Shown here in pieces: positions 11,015 through 23,285 of a DNA stretch of 64,000 nt (positions are counted from its first letter, which is position 1; every line of letters begins with the position of its first letter). This stretch comes from Cytospora piceicola. Taxonomy: Eukaryota; Ascomycota; Sordariomycetes; Diaporthales; Cytosporaceae. The notes beneath the pieces are model-generated. The model worked only from the letters and a program-made list of their open reading frames with translations, ran no database searches and had not been told where the DNA came from. A program made the position numbers and the translations under genes. The stretch covers positions 496,001 through 560,000 of the forward strand of contig JALQBC010000019.1 in the NCBI GenBank assembly GCA_023375675.1, written 5' to 3'.

Positions 11015-12355
11015 GGATGGGGCAGTCGATGGCCTAAGCTGCCTTTAAGGGTAGACAAGTCGAAGATATCATTTTGTTATATGGCCCAGGTACATACGTG
11101 TATCTAAGTATGGACGGATGCATGGGCGTCATAGGACAGGTCGGTGATGACCGGCTCCATAATTGGTCTGGGAGTGGGCGGAGCTACTGAGTGAGGAAAA
11201 GGGAACAAAGGGACCTTCAGCTGAGATGGACGCTTGCTCTCTCCTATACGGTAATAATAAATAATGTGACGGGATAGCATGACGAGTAAGTAAGCAAACC
11301 TGAATATGATAGTCCTGTCCAATGCCTCAGTCTGTACCTCCATCTCCATCTCCATCTCCATCCCCATCTCCATCCCCATGAGGCATGATTGTGGAGTGAG
11401 ATGAGATATATAGGGATGGATACATGAAGCAAGGCGGCAGGGGTAGAACAAAAAAAGAGAAAAAAGAGAACCGACAGCGTGGTTCTAAGTGGTTCTGAGT
11501 GGTTCTAAGACGGGGTCCGGGGACAGCCGCTGTAGTCAGGCACGTGTCAAGTTGACGGGTTGTGGATCCGGGAATGCATTGAGACTTAGTACACGTGTAT
11601 GTAGGTACTGTGTATGTAATTCAGGTACCACCTAGGTATGTACTCGAGTAGCTGAGTTAGCTGGGTAGGTAGGTACTAATAGATGTACTTGTATACCACA
11701 GTACCATAGTATTCGGTGTTTTGTGTTTGTTGTGTGTGCTCCACCCGGCATTTCTCGGGCTAGGCGAACCCTGGAACCTGGGCAGATCTCGGTGGGCTTA
11801 TTTGGGCTCATTTCAGGGTTGACCTCATCTCATTTCCGAATTCGTCAACTCAATGTCCTTGGATCTGTCACTTTCCATCGTCAGAAACTCACACATACGT
11901 ACATACTCACAAAGACCCAGACTCAGGACCCAGACGGAGAACCTTTTTATATACTTGACAAGTTATTGAATGTGGAAATTCGACCTCTGCAGGTTATACG
12001 ACGTATCCGTATCGATCATCAGGATTCCTGACGAGTCAGCAACAACTTGACATACATAGTAAAGCTTCTTTTCCTTCTTTAATAAGCAAGAAGGGACCCA
12101 ATTTCTTAGTTTCTAGTCACCACGAACCACCTACGGACAATTTTGAGATCAATCCTACGAACCATACCATACCATCTTCATCTCGGCATCTACAAATTCA
12201 CCGTGGGAGGAGGGAGCCCGAACCGTCTTTTCCAGAGTGAAGACTGACTCATCCACACGCTCAACTCATACTCGCACCATCTCTCACATATACACATACG
12301 CTCTTTGTCCCGAACCACCCCTCTGTATATCCTCGACAGACAGCAACATCTCAAC
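11015..12355. other. Intergenic region, GH78 3' flank and adenosine deaminase promoter
   Basis: It contains a CCATCT hexanucleotide repeat (about 11336-11380), a stretch rich in GTAC/CCTAGG motifs at about 11590-11690, and a C/A-rich leader upstream of the next gene (about 12200-12355). No coding frame is convincing. Confidence 0.6.
11336..11380. repeat. Hexanucleotide repeat CCATCT/CCATCC
   Basis: About seven units of CCATCT and CCATCC lie 0.3 kb after the GH78 stop. The unit is the reverse complement of the GGAGAT/GATGGA repeat inside that gene. Confidence 0.85.
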
Positions 12356-14206
12356 ATGGCCATGTCCAACGAGGACTGGGAGGAACTCGCCCAGACCATC
12401 CCAACACAGGATGACCCCTTTATCCAGAAATACATGAGCGGCCGTGAGGCCCTCATGGCCGAGGAGAAGAAACAACGAGCAGGTCTGTACCTACTCCCTC
12501 ACTTCCGGATGACCCCATACTAACATGCACCCCCCAGACTACTCCTTCCGCCAGAGCCTATCACCCATCGCCCAGAAGGCATGCCGCATCGTCGACAAGA
12601 TCCGCGACGAGGAACAGCGCACCCTCTGGACCCCCGAGTACGAGGACAGCCTCGCCGTCAAGCAGGACTGCACCATGCACAGCGGCATGATGTTCACGCT
12701 CGCCAAGTCCCGGATGGAGCGCACCAAGCTCTGGAAGATCGTCCGGAGGATGCCCAAGGGGTCCATCCTCCACGCCCACCTGGACGCCATCGTCGACCTG
12801 GACTTTGTGTTCGAGACGCTGCTGGACGAGCCGGGCATGCACATCAACGCCCCCGACGCGCACATGGGCACGGCGGAGAACCGGGCGGACGCGGTGGTCA
12901 GCTTCAGGTTCTTCAGGGAGCCGAGGAACCCGGCCATGTCCATCTGGGACGGGGCGGCGTACAGGACGGGCGAGTACGTGCCCCTGAGGAGGGCGGCGGA
13001 GACGTTCCCCGAGGGGGGCAGGCAAGGGTGGATCCGGTGGATGAAGAGCAGGACGACGATTTCCGAGACGGACGCCGTGGAGCAGCACCACGGTGTGGAC
13101 CACATCTGGAGGAAGTTCACAAAGTGCTTCCTGATCATGGGCACGGTGATACACTACGAGCCCATCTTCAGGAAGTTCCTGAGGAGGCTGATGAAGCAGT
13201 ATTATGACGACGGGGTGTACTGGGGCGAAATAAGGTGGGTCCCGACCAGAAACATGCCGCCCGTCATCTCCGTTGTTTACCGACATGCTCACCGCGACGC
13301 AGATTCACCTGGCCCCTCAACTACTACCGCCTCGGCCACGAGGTGCCCGAGTCCAACTACAGCCACATGTTCACCGTCATCGAGGAGGAGATCAAGGCCT
13401 TCCAGGCCTCGCCCGAGGGCCTCGGCTTCTGGGGCCTGCGGATGATCTGGACGTCGCTGCGGGCGTGGGACCAGAAGACGATAGTGCAGAACATGGACCA
13501 CGCCATCACGACCAAGATGGAGTTCCCGCACCTCCTGGCGGGCTACGACCTCGTGGGGCAGGAGGACCTGGGGCGGCCCCTGGCGGACGTGCTCCCGGAG
13601 CTGTTCTGGTTCCGCAAGCAGCTGGCGGACGAGGGCATGGCCGAGGGCATGCCCTTCTTCTTCCACGCGGGCGAGACGCTGGGCGACGGCACGGCCACGG
13701 ACGACAACCTCTTCGACGCCGTGCTGCTGGGCACCCGCCGCATCGGCCACGGCTTCAGCCTGTACAAGCACCCGCTCCTCGTCGACCTCGTCAAGCAGCG
13801 CCGCATCCTCATCGAGTCGTGCCCCATCTCCAACGAGGTCCTCCGCCTGTGCGGCTCCGTCACGAGCCACCCGCTGCCCGCGCTGCTGGCGCGCGGCGTC
13901 CCCTGCGCCCTGAGCAACGACGACCCCGCCATGCTGGGCCAGGACACGGCCGGCATGACGCACGACTTCTGGCAGGCCCTGCAGGGCTGGGAGAACCTCG
14001 GCCTGGCGGGCCTGGGCAGCCTGGCCGAGAACTCGGTCCGGTGGAGCTGCTTCGAGGACCAGACCGCCGACGAGTGGGCGCGGGGCGTCAAGGAGGCCAG
14101 CCTGGGCGGCGGCGTCAAGGCGCAGCGGTTGAAGGAGTGGGAGGTGCTGTGGGAGAAGTTCTGCCTGTGGGTCTGTGAGGAGTTTGGGGACGATTATGAT
14201 GAGTGA
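12356..14206 (+). CDS. Adenosine deaminase, ADGF/CECR1 type
   Basis: Exons 12356-12482, 12538-13234 and 13303-14206 give 575 residues. Intron 1 has a perfect TACTAAC branch site before CCCCCAG; intron 2 is GTGGGT...GACGCAG. Metal and catalytic motifs of the adenosine deaminase superfamily are present: HAH (His121, His123), HAGE (His396, Glu399), GHG (His424) and SNDDP (Asp481, Asp482). The extended N-terminal part and the overall length fit the ADGF/CECR1 branch rather than classic Ada. The reaction is adenosine (or deoxyadenosine) to inosine, in purine salvage. Animal ADGFs are secreted, but no signal peptide is visible here, so a cytosolic protein is likely. A second ATG lies two codons downstream (12362). 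GC content is high, as in the GH78 gene before it. Confidence 0.9.
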
Positions 14207-16040
14207 GTTGGGGTGTTGAGTTTTGATAAAAGGGGGGGAGGGGGGGACTGAATGGTGCGATTAGCGCTCCGGAGCCTCAACAGTGAGCTGTGTTATTTCT
14301 GCCGGCGAGCCTTTGACGGGAAAAGTGCCGAAAAGGGACAACCAAAGTTGAGTGACAGCGGAAGGCAGAGACGATAGGGCCGGCTTATTGATCACTTACG
14401 CCCCTCGACTGGGTCAGCGAGTCGATACGGGTTACACGGGAACTCGGGCGCTGCCAGTCGGATTCCATGGAAGAAGGAGGGAATTAAGGAGGATGACAGT
14501 GCCCCCAGGGTTACATTCAACATCTTGGTCTGGCTGACGACTGCACAGGTGTGGCTTGGTGGAATGGCAGCCACCGGGGCCCTAAAGGCGTTTTTTTGTT
14601 GACACTTTCTTTTTCTTTTTGTGTTTCGCGAGGGGATACACATAGACGGATGAGGCTCAACCTGCTTTAGATATCGGACTGGCAACAACACACAAAGGAG
14701 GAAAGCTCTTGATGTTATTGATACACACCTGCAGTAATACCGCATGTTTGCTTAGAATGTAGCGTAATGAATGGACGGGAACGGTGGAATATGCAAGTCT
14801 GTCATCTCGAACAAAAACTTCACTGCCCCGAATTTCTTTCTCCAACGACCGAGTCTCTGAGTATTACTGTAGTCGGACTCCAGCCGTATTACCCAGACAG
14901 TCGCGTTCTCAAGCATTAACGTTAGCCCGGAGGAGTAAACACCTAAGTGTCTATCAAGCTTCAATACGATCCCTAATGAGTACATAACGAGTCTTGTTTG
15001 CAACGGAACTGCCTCGAAAATTCTACTTGGATATACCGAGGAAATCGCCCACTGAGAATGTAGCGATTGGCCTCTGTTACGACGACACTCAGTAGCAGGG
15101 TATCAGTGTCTCATCTGCAGGTCGGTTGGCGTATGCAGGCAAAAGTAGCCTAGTAGCCCAAAAATGATGAGGTACGTGGGACTAGGTAGCGTGCCATCGT
15201 CCGCGCCCCGCAATGTCTTAGAAAACTTCCATCACACAAAGGACCCAGGAACCACACCCCCGTCCCCTCCCCCTGGGCGCATGGTGTCTGTTCGTGATTG
15301 ATCAAATGGGATGCTTAGGATCCCTCAATATAACGCCCTGACAGGCTGGTGAAGAATCCTGAGTCTTCTGATTCGGCGTCTTTTCCAATATTCTCATTCG
15401 CCATACCTGGTTTTGCCCTCTCGTTGCGCCTTGAATCCTTCTGTGTGGTGCCGAATATGTCCTCAACGGGCAGGATTGACGAGAGCCAAGGTGCCTGCTA
15501 GAATCCTGCACACCCCTTGGCTTCGAAGCAGAAAAAAAAAATCTTTTCCGCTTGTAGCACTCTCTGGATGACATGCTGGTCTTGTTGACGCAGGGCTGTG
15601 AACATGCGAGCTTGGTCCTGCCCCCTAAGTTTCAGGGGCTCAGGGGAGAAAGTTGGGGGCCGGAAATATCATGGGTTTTGGCGTCAGCTGCTGCAAGGTC
15701 ACCCTAAATTGTTGCTGTGACTCCGTCCGTCCGTCCTGCCCCGCCCAGGCCGTGAGAAAACAGGGAAAAGTGTCAGAAGTGTTCGAAAGAACAGGTAATG
15801 ATTGACACATCGTTGATTTTCGAGTCTGTAATAACACCTCAGAAATTCGGAAAGGCCCACGTTTATATCCAAAAACCCAAAGAAAACAAGTGGTGTGTGT
15901 ACACAAGGGATCTCCAATAGAAACACAGCTTCGTACTGAAATGTCATGCCATGCTCTCTCCAAGGCACCCATCGCTATGCAAATACAGCCCCTCGTAAAA
16001 GTACACATCTTGGAAAATCAGTGTACCAGCTTTTAGTCCC
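14207..16040. other. Intergenic region without recognisable gene
   Basis: This is the 3' flank of two genes whose 3' ends face each other (adenosine deaminase and the NmrA-like gene). All open frames are short and without coding character. I see no repeat or RNA gene. Confidence 0.55.
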
Positions 16041-17166
16041 TCATTCTAATTGCATCGTGTTTGGCTGGAATCCGGGCTGAATCTGAGGCTGACATTGGCC
16101 CCAAACCCGTCTTAGCCAGTCCACGAACCTCTCCGGGAGGACTTCCACGCCCTCGTTCGCGTCTATTACCTCATTGAGGTTCGCCCTGCCGAACGTGTAC
16201 CGTCCGTTTGCTGTTGCAAGCAGCCGTTGGAAATAGTACCATCGTTGCCAGTTGCCCGTGTTGACAGAGTATTCCAGGTGAGCCAGGATGTCCTGGTACT
16301 CGTGGATGATCAGATCGAAAGGCACTGCGGTTTGTTCTCTGATCAGTGTCTTTTCTTGACAGGTCTGAAAAAAATACCAGATAGATGAACATACTGTTCC
16401 GAACGCTGCTGCACGCCCTGAAAATATCACGCACAGTCAACTGATCTCCCCGCATCCTGAACTCGGTCGGCCAGTCATTCGGTCCCATCTCGATGGCAGC
16501 AGCCACAAAGCGCGCCACGTCGTATACCGAGGTCATCGAGACCACAACCGGCATTCCGTGCGCGTCGAACTCCACGATCTCGGCCGTCGCATTGCCGACA
16601 TTGACGAGGTAGTCCCCCGCATTATGTACGTTCGGGCCTGTGCTGATGTTGAGAAGAGCCAGGCCGCCGGGTCCAAATCTCTCGTAGAAAACACCACAGG
16701 AAAATACGGTATACCGCATGGCATGGGGTGGCGAGTTGGACTGAGGCCACTGCTGGAGGAGACCCAGGGCTGCTTCGGAGCCTCTACTAAAGGGGTCGTT
16801 GGTTGTCGGTCGTCCTACTAGGGCACCCTCGAACTCGGACGGCACGAAAGTTCGGACCCGCGCACTGCGGGCAGCTTCGATGAGGTTGAGCTGTGGATCA
16901 CCCGAGATTGTTGATATGACCAGTTCGACACCTTGTAATGTGTATCGCAGCCCCTCGACGTCAGAGTAGTCGACCACTGCAACTTGGGCCCCCAAGGGCT
17001 CGAATTCGGGATGTTCCTGCTTTCGTGTAAGCTCGCGATTAGTAGCAAGGATAAGTTGGCGGCTTACTCTGGTGGAGAGAACAAGCACCGTACTGGCGGT
17101 ATGTGCTATCTCCCCAGCCAGGATCCAGGCGAAGCCACCTCCGCCGGCGATTGCTATTCTCATCAT
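16041..17166 (-). CDS. NmrA-like / isoflavone-reductase-like NAD(P)-binding protein
   Basis: The N-terminal exon runs from 17166 to about 16395 and the C-terminal exon from about 16354 to 16041, for roughly 361 residues. The start has the glycine-rich dinucleotide motif (IAIAGGGGFA), then a Rossmann-type pattern (VVDYSDVEGL, VELVISTISGD, FVPSEFEG). The C-terminal exon (EYQDILAHL...NWQRWYYFQRLLATANGRY) is typical of fungal NmrA-like proteins. Members bind NAD(P) and act as redox sensors or reductases; substrate unknown. The junction is not settled. A good donor (GTATGT at 16394) and the best acceptor (TTTTTTTCAG ending at 16365) are only 30 nt apart and shift the frame. An acceptor at 16355 gives a 40-nt intron and keeps the frame. 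A rare donor further upstream is also possible. Confidence 0.8.
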
Positions 17167-20100
17167 GATTGATTTTGTCTGTCGGCGCGTCTCATCCTCG
17201 TCTGTTTTGCCCGGATCAAGAAGCCCTGGTAATTAAATCCATGGTGTGCCTATCGAGGGACTGTTATCAAAGTCACTGCCTTCACCCTGCCTAGAAAGAG
17301 GATGTTTGAGAAAGGATGCGAGGACGTCAACGGAGTGGTGTGGAAGAGCAAATGATGCCTTGAAGGATAGCCTGCTCGGGAGCAACCATAACCCATGTGC
17401 AATAAATGATCTGCCTGAGTCAGGGGTTGCGGAGGCCGTGACTGGCTGGAACTGGGTATCTACCCTAGGCCACCGGCCGGTGTGGTCTCAGGAAATTTGC
17501 TACCCTCCAAGGCTGTGGAGGGAAACTAAGTGTGGATGACAAGCGTGTTCTCGGTACTCGGTACAACGGTTGCGGACTGCCATTGCACCAACGTACGGCG
17601 GGCCTGGCTTTTTATACGGTCACATATAGATAGCATCTACTGAGATGTTACGAGCAAGCCCCTTGAGCTGCACGTCAGCGTTTGCCAGCTGGACAAGAAG
17701 GACACACATTGACACGCATATCTCATAGGGCTGAAGGTAGGGACCGAGGGTTGCGCTTGCGAGTTCCCGCTTCACACCCACATATGCGGCAACGTGCGCA
17801 AGACCTATTCATGGCCTCCTCGTGCCCACTCTGTTCATCTTCCCGTCTCATGTGCCGGACTACTCTTCTTCCCGCCCAGCTCGGGGACTGCCGGTGCGGC
17901 CTTGGCCACCAGCAAGATCAGCAGTTTGGGGTTGGGCTCCCTCATTTTGTTTCGTCCTGGTGCCTGAGGGCCGCCGTGGGCCGAGGTTCCAAACCCCAAA
18001 CGAGCTGTCAAGATGTAGCCACAGATAGCGTCTTTCGGCTGAAGGCGACTCGGGAGTAGACCAAGACTTGGAGGCTCGGTCTCCGTTGTTCCACCAACCT
18101 GAACTTGGGGTGGCACGAGGAAATGGCAAAAAGGTGAGACGTGGGGTGGGGTCCCACGGGGTGGGTGGCACATTGTAGAGTCGCCTCGCCCCGCCTGAAC
18201 AAGCTCTAAATGGGTCTTCCCTGGCGTGTTTCCGTCCTGCCGATATCACTTGAAAAAAGCAGGGGAAACAGCCCTGAATAAGACGTCCCTGGAGGGATGG
18301 GATCAGCGAGTAACACTGGCGGCAACGCAGCCCTATGTGGGGGCTCGCGTGCGAGGACGTCGCGCCATGAGACTGCATGGGGATGACGAATTTCCGGTGG
18401 CCAGGACGACTGGACGACCGAAGAGAAAGCAGCAGTTGGGGAGGGAGGCAGGGAGGGGGGCGTGTGTGTGGAGGTAAGGTACAGATACGGCCATAGAATG
18501 CTGTGTAGAGTCACATCGCGCGTGTAGACTCCCCGTCAATGCGGCTTGACTTGTTGGCCTGATTGGGAACCATAAACCGTCCACAGTTGCGTCCGATAGC
18601 GAGCGAGGCTTCCTTGGACTTTTAGTGCACAGTACAGTAGATGGGTGATGCATGATGAGTAATGGGTGATGAGTGATGAGTGATGTGAGAGATGCGTAAT
18701 GCGCAATCCTTGCCGGAAGTAGACGATGCAGACACATCAGCAGGCGGCCTAAGCGAGTATAGGCAACTGGGATGAACGAACGAGTAAACAAGGGGCCGGA
18801 TTATGCCTTGCATGAAATAGACCAGGCTTCCTCAACACCAATTCAGCCCTAATCTACCAGGAAATGCAAGCACTAGCCTGGATTTGGCTAAATTGCGATA
18901 ATCAGATGAGGTTTGGGGGCGGTTGGCACTCAAAGGGCCCATGCATGGTATGATGGAAGGATCAGGCTGCATTTTGGAGTTGCATGTGCGATGAGTTCCC
19001 GTCGTCTTCCAAGGTTGTGTGTGTTGCATCTCCGCGAAATGGGCTGGCAGCAATTGTGGAGAGTGTCTGGAGAACGAAAAGGGAGGAAGGAATGCCGTAG
19101 GATGATGGAGGGGGGAGGGAGGAGACGAGACGAGACGAGACGAGACGAGACGATCGACCTGGCTTGGTTGTATGTAGTCAAGTACTGTGGCTGGTGGACG
19201 GTGACTAGTGCTGCTGTGTGAATGTGTGTGGCTGATGCTGAGTGAGTGTGGCGTCGACCCAACCAGACTTGAATCTACTTAAGTACCTAAGTACTGTACC
19301 TAGGTACCTAGGTAATTACCAAGATCAACCTTGAAACCATCCACATATCTCTCCAATCCATTCCTGCCCATAAAATTCAATCGAATCGTCTAACTTCCTG
19401 CCACTCTATGCACTACGAAAACAATGCATGTTTTTGGAACGGAACCAAAATATGACGCTGCGTGCGTGATCACTCATGGATGATGGCCTCTTCAGCTGTG
19501 TCTGTCGCTTACGACCTGCAGCACTTGAGGTGCATAAACGATGAAGAGTGAGGCGGGACGATGACTGATACACCGGCAGACAGACATAATTAACACATAA
19601 AACATGTGATAGGTACATACCTAGGTACTTACATACATGTAAGACCTTCAGCCCTATACCACGGGAAGCAAGGGTACGTGACCCGTTGCCGGCGGATGAT
19701 GATTGCTGTATGCACTCGCTCGAGTCCTCGGCCATACACGATCCTTCCCTTGCTCCGGCCCGCCCGGTAGCCCACTGTTGGAGGATTCGCCACGCAACAC
19801 ACAATATACAACACACAATGCAAAGGATTTTGCTAGCACATGCAGGCCTCAAACAACGGACCACACTTGCAATAAGGTCTGCTCGCTTTCTGGGCCATAC
19901 AGCACGATGTTCTTGCCCTTCCCAGGTGAGTCCATGCTACCTACCTACATTCGACGGAGTTGGTCTTGCTGAGCTGTGCCAGATCCGTGAGCAGAGGCTC
20001 GGCATGTTGTCCCAGGTTTCTCCTTCTCTCAATTGCCGATGATTATGCCCAGGTGGGTCCTGGAGACTTCCAGAGAGTCAAATCTCTGACCACCTCTGGA

Positions 20101-21406
20101 CGTGATGTGGTTGCATGCATAAGAACACGGCAGTATTTATAGTGTAATCAATGGCTGACGTGATTGTCCTCGACGAGCTGAATCGAAGCATGACGGCGTC
20201 ATGATACATGCTGTGATGGCGCACGGGAGGACCAGAATAACTAGGGCTCCAGGTATATAGTAGCCCGGACGTAGAGAGCTTGGCTCTGGTCGGGTCTTCC
20301 CAAGGTTTGGAGCCCGTTATGCAATCTCGCACTCATACCAGTGGTCGGGAAAAGCCTTCGCAAACTTAACTGTCTTCTAGTGGTGAATGCGTGCGGGCAA
20401 TACGGGTATCTAACAGTGGACCAGACAACCTTGGAATTGTGCACCTGAAATCACGCTCTATAGGTAACCATGTGGATGGTGGTTCTTCCCCTTTCACGAA
20501 ATTCAATTCGGAGACCCTATACGGCCACAATAGCTTGCTAATATTGAAATTGTCCGTAGGTCAATGTGGTCAGATAGGTTAAAGAGAAGTATAGATATTT
20601 ACTAAGCTCATGTGGTTACAAATCCCAACATGTTCCGTTACGCCAGCGACATGAGTTCTGTTCGGGCTGCCAGGACTCTTGCCTGTATCAGCTTGATCCA
20701 AACTGCATCTTGTCACCACTCTCTCGAGTTCTCTTCTGGTACCCCTTCCAAGGTTCCATGTTATATTCCTATTTATGATTTGACCTTAGCCAGCATTCTT
20801 CGAAGGCGACAACCCCCCATTTGATATCTCTGGTGTATTGGTCGGAGTCAACTGGTAAGATTGATGACACTGTCGTCATATACCATCTCTACACAGATAT
20901 ATACTTCATGTGCGATAAACCACACATGATTACTTCATTAGATAAAAGCCATTATGTTCTTTTGGGATCCGCTGCGTCCGTGTCTCCTGAAAAAAAAGAC
21001 GTCCAACCCAAGGTTACCCTAGGGTATCCCGCTTGACCCGCTTTTACATATGTACAGTCCAGTGTCAAAGGACCGAGCAGCGGAAGTCATAAGTCTTGCA
21101 ATTCTGTTTTCTAATTAGATTTCTGCTTCTTTGGGAAGATTTTCTTGGGTTGAGGTACCTGTGTTGGAGAGCAATGATATCGACTCAGTGCCCAGGTGGC
21201 ACTTGGTGCAAAAAGTGGTCGATCGAAATTCACAGCACCTTAGGGCTTGAAATGATCAAATATTGGATGGTATCAAACTTGACCATCCTAGTCACCCGTC
21301 TCATGTTGTTTAGAAAGGCCGGCTGGCGCCCTGTCACGCCCTGTGAGCCATCCGGTGACATTGCCTGCTATGTTGAGCGAGAACGTCTGCCACTCAACAT
21401 TTTCCT
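17167..21406. other. 4.2-kb gene desert
   Basis: No open frame here resembles a known family or shows clear coding bias. It contains a 5-bp GAGAC tandem (19122-19153), TGATGAG-type short repeats (about 18645-18690), three exact TACCTAGGTA palindromes (19297, 19305 and 19618) and an imperfect ACAATATACAACAC duplication (about 19795-19820). A short or non-coding transcript cannot be excluded. Confidence 0.5.
19122..19153. repeat. Pentanucleotide repeat GAGAC
   Basis: About six uninterrupted GAGAC units are preceded by a purine-rich stretch (AGGATGATGGAGG and GGGAGG). It is an ordinary microsatellite. Confidence 0.9.
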
Positions 21407-22657
21407 TCAGTCTAAGACCAAAGGCGGCAACGACGGGGGATAGGCTGGTGAGGCCTGCGATTCCTCTGGGTGGACATCCTGATAGATGTCGATGAACTTC
21501 TTGGCTTCTGCGAACTCATGTATCAGTTTATGACAGGGAGAGACCATGCAAACAAGACACATCCACTCACCTTTTGAGGTCTCGAACGTCAGGCACAACT
21601 TCGTACTCCCATCGTCCCTCCAGATCTCCACAACCTTCTTGCCCTTCGCAAGCGCGTCGCGAGAGCACGACGCCAAGTCCCACTCCGTCTGTCGTCCCTC
21701 GTTCCTATCGAGAAAACTCATTGTGACCAAAGGTCTGGGAGGGTTCGTGACTTCATACTTCCTCCATATCCTCAACAACTTGGACCGTGCGCGACACTCC
21801 CTATTCCGACATATCTCCTTCGGTAGGAAGGTCTCGATGAGCTCCCGCTCCCGTACCTTGGAGATGAATTGCTTGCAAGTACTTGCACTGCTGAATTTAT
21901 AAGTCGGGTCCAGGCAGTAGATCCGGAAACCTTCCCTGTCCTCCACGGTGATCTCGTGTTGTGAAAGGAAGTATACGGTTTTCGCGCGGACATCATCTTC
22001 TGTTGTCGGCTTAGTACCGAAGGGTATTCGATGTGTGACGATCACATGCTTGTCATCGCTTTCGTACTGAAGGATCCGGGACCAGTCGTCTCTCTCCGCG
22101 ATGTTCACCCTTTGAAGTGCGATGTGGGGATTGTTATCCCCAAGAGATAATACTGTCGGTAGATCTATGAACTGCAGGGAGCCCCTGCGGCTTACAGGCG
22201 GAGTAAGAGCAGGGTCTGGTAGCGTATAGGGTGGGAGTGAAGACGTTACTCCTGTTGGACTTTTCTGGCTGCCGCTGGAACTGGGGGTTGGAGGAAGGTC
22301 CGAGGAATATAATTGCAGCTTCATGTATATCCTAGTCAAGTCTTCATTGACCAAGCGGATCTCGTTATCGAGGCTCGCCGGCCATCTGAAGGTGATGCCA
22401 CGTGCCACTCTCAAGTTCGGATCATGTTCATCGAGCAACGTCCTGCACTTTTCCACCAGCCGCCTGATCTTCTCAACGTCTGGATGATCCTGCCCGATTC
22501 GAAACCTCAGCTGAGAAAGCTCCTGAAGAATATCATGGAGCCTGATGAGTTGCTCTCCATGGTGTCGAGATTGCTTCAGTTTCTTGGAGAGTTCTGCCAC
22601 GAAGCTGACTAGCTGTCCAATCGAAGCTACCAGTCCGATGATCGTGACAGGATCCAT
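21407..22657 (-). CDS. Hypothetical protein with STAND-type fungal N-terminal helical domain
   Basis: Exon 1 is 22657-21571 and exon 2 is 21507-21407, joined by a GTGAGT...TTCGCAG intron of 63 nt (phase 1), for about 395 residues. Read without splicing, the frame stays open, so a simple call would add 21 spurious residues. The first 120 residues (MDPVTIIGLVASIGQLVSFV, then a heptad-rich helix) resemble the N-terminal domain that precedes NACHT or NB-ARC modules in fungal STAND proteins. No nucleotide-binding domain follows. The middle is Pro/Ser-rich, and the C-terminal 220 residues have a conserved look (CRNRECRARSKLLRIWRKYE; EAKKFIDIYQDVHPEE) but no domain I can name. Function unknown. It is divergent from the transporter gene at 23286. 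Confidence 0.7.
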   Translation of the reverse strand: MDPVTIIGLVASIGQLVSFVAELSKKLKQSRHHGEQLIRLHDILQELSQLRFRIGQDHPDVEKIRRLVEKCRTLLDEHDPNLRVARGITFRWPASLDNEIRLVNEDLTRIYMKLQLYSSDLPPTPSSSGSQKSPTGVTSSLPPYTLPDPALTPPVSRRGSLQFIDLPTVLSLGDNNPHIALQRVNIAERDDWSRILQYESDDKHVIVTHRIPFGTKPTTEDDVRAKTVYFLSQHEITVEDREGFRIYCLDPTYKFSSASTCKQFISKVRERELIETFLPKEICRNRECRARSKLLRIWRKYEVTNPPRPLVTMSFLDRNEGRQTEWDLASCSRDALAKGKKVVEIWRDDGSTKLCLTFETSKGEWMCLVCMVSPCHKLIHEFAEAKKFIDIYQDVHPEESQASPAYPPSLPPLVLD

Positions 22658-23285
22658 GGGTCATCCAGGAGTCGGATATCACATATGGTATAATTCGTCT
22701 AATATGTCGAGAAGACGTGCATATTCATGCTTCCGGACCCATTGGATCTGGGGTCAAACGAGTAGTAAACATCGAACGAAGCAGGGGGAATGAGCAAAAG
22801 GTTCACATCTGCTGGAAATGGGGTAGAAGACCGTTCCTTGTCTGGAGCTGAGCCGCAATGTCTTGATGGGGAGTCAAGTCTGGTGGGAGGGGTCTGATGG
22901 GGGGTCGCCAGAGGCCCGCGTTCGCCCTGCCTTTTACAGGATTTACCCGCCCAGACTGATCCGATCCGCTCAAGACCCTGCGAACGAACACGTGCTCGGG
23001 CGTGGCTGCTGCAGCGCAACTCTCAAAATGCCTTTCAGGAATTCATCCCGTATTCAGGTGCACCACTAAGGCGTATTTGGAGGCAGACCGGTGCGCCTGA
23101 AGTATGCAAGTATGGTTACACTGTGGGCTGAGCTTGCCTCGGGCTTTGACAAAACACTGGCATACATCTACCGCGATACTGGGCCAACAAAAGACTTATA
23201 TGTGATCCATTCCACGTTGGACATTTTCAGAGACATTGGGTCTATAGCCCTGAATAGTAATTACATTTCCAAAAATCGGGTCAAT
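22658..23285. promoter_or_regulatory. Shared divergent promoter region
   Basis: This 628-bp stretch separates the starts of the STAND-N-like gene (-) and the MFS transporter gene (+), so both promoters must lie here. The transporter frame is open upstream of 23286 back to about 23091, with an in-frame ATG at 23112, so an N-terminal extension is possible but less likely. I see no clear operator. Confidence 0.5.

Noticed and set aside
12561..13292. Frames opposite the adenosine deaminase gene
   Set aside because: They are GC-rich shadows; the sense frame has all the catalytic motifs.
8156..14206. GH78 and adenosine deaminase as a transferred GC-rich island
   Set aside because: Both have high GC, but the deaminase has two normal fungal introns and other genes (parts of NFS1, the ADIP-domain gene) reach similar GC. 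A bacterial origin for the intronless GH78 is possible but not shown by this sequence.
17860..18378. 172-codon minus-strand frame in the 17-21 kb desert
   Set aside because: It has no start context, no codon bias and no resemblance to any family. It ends in composition-driven sequence.
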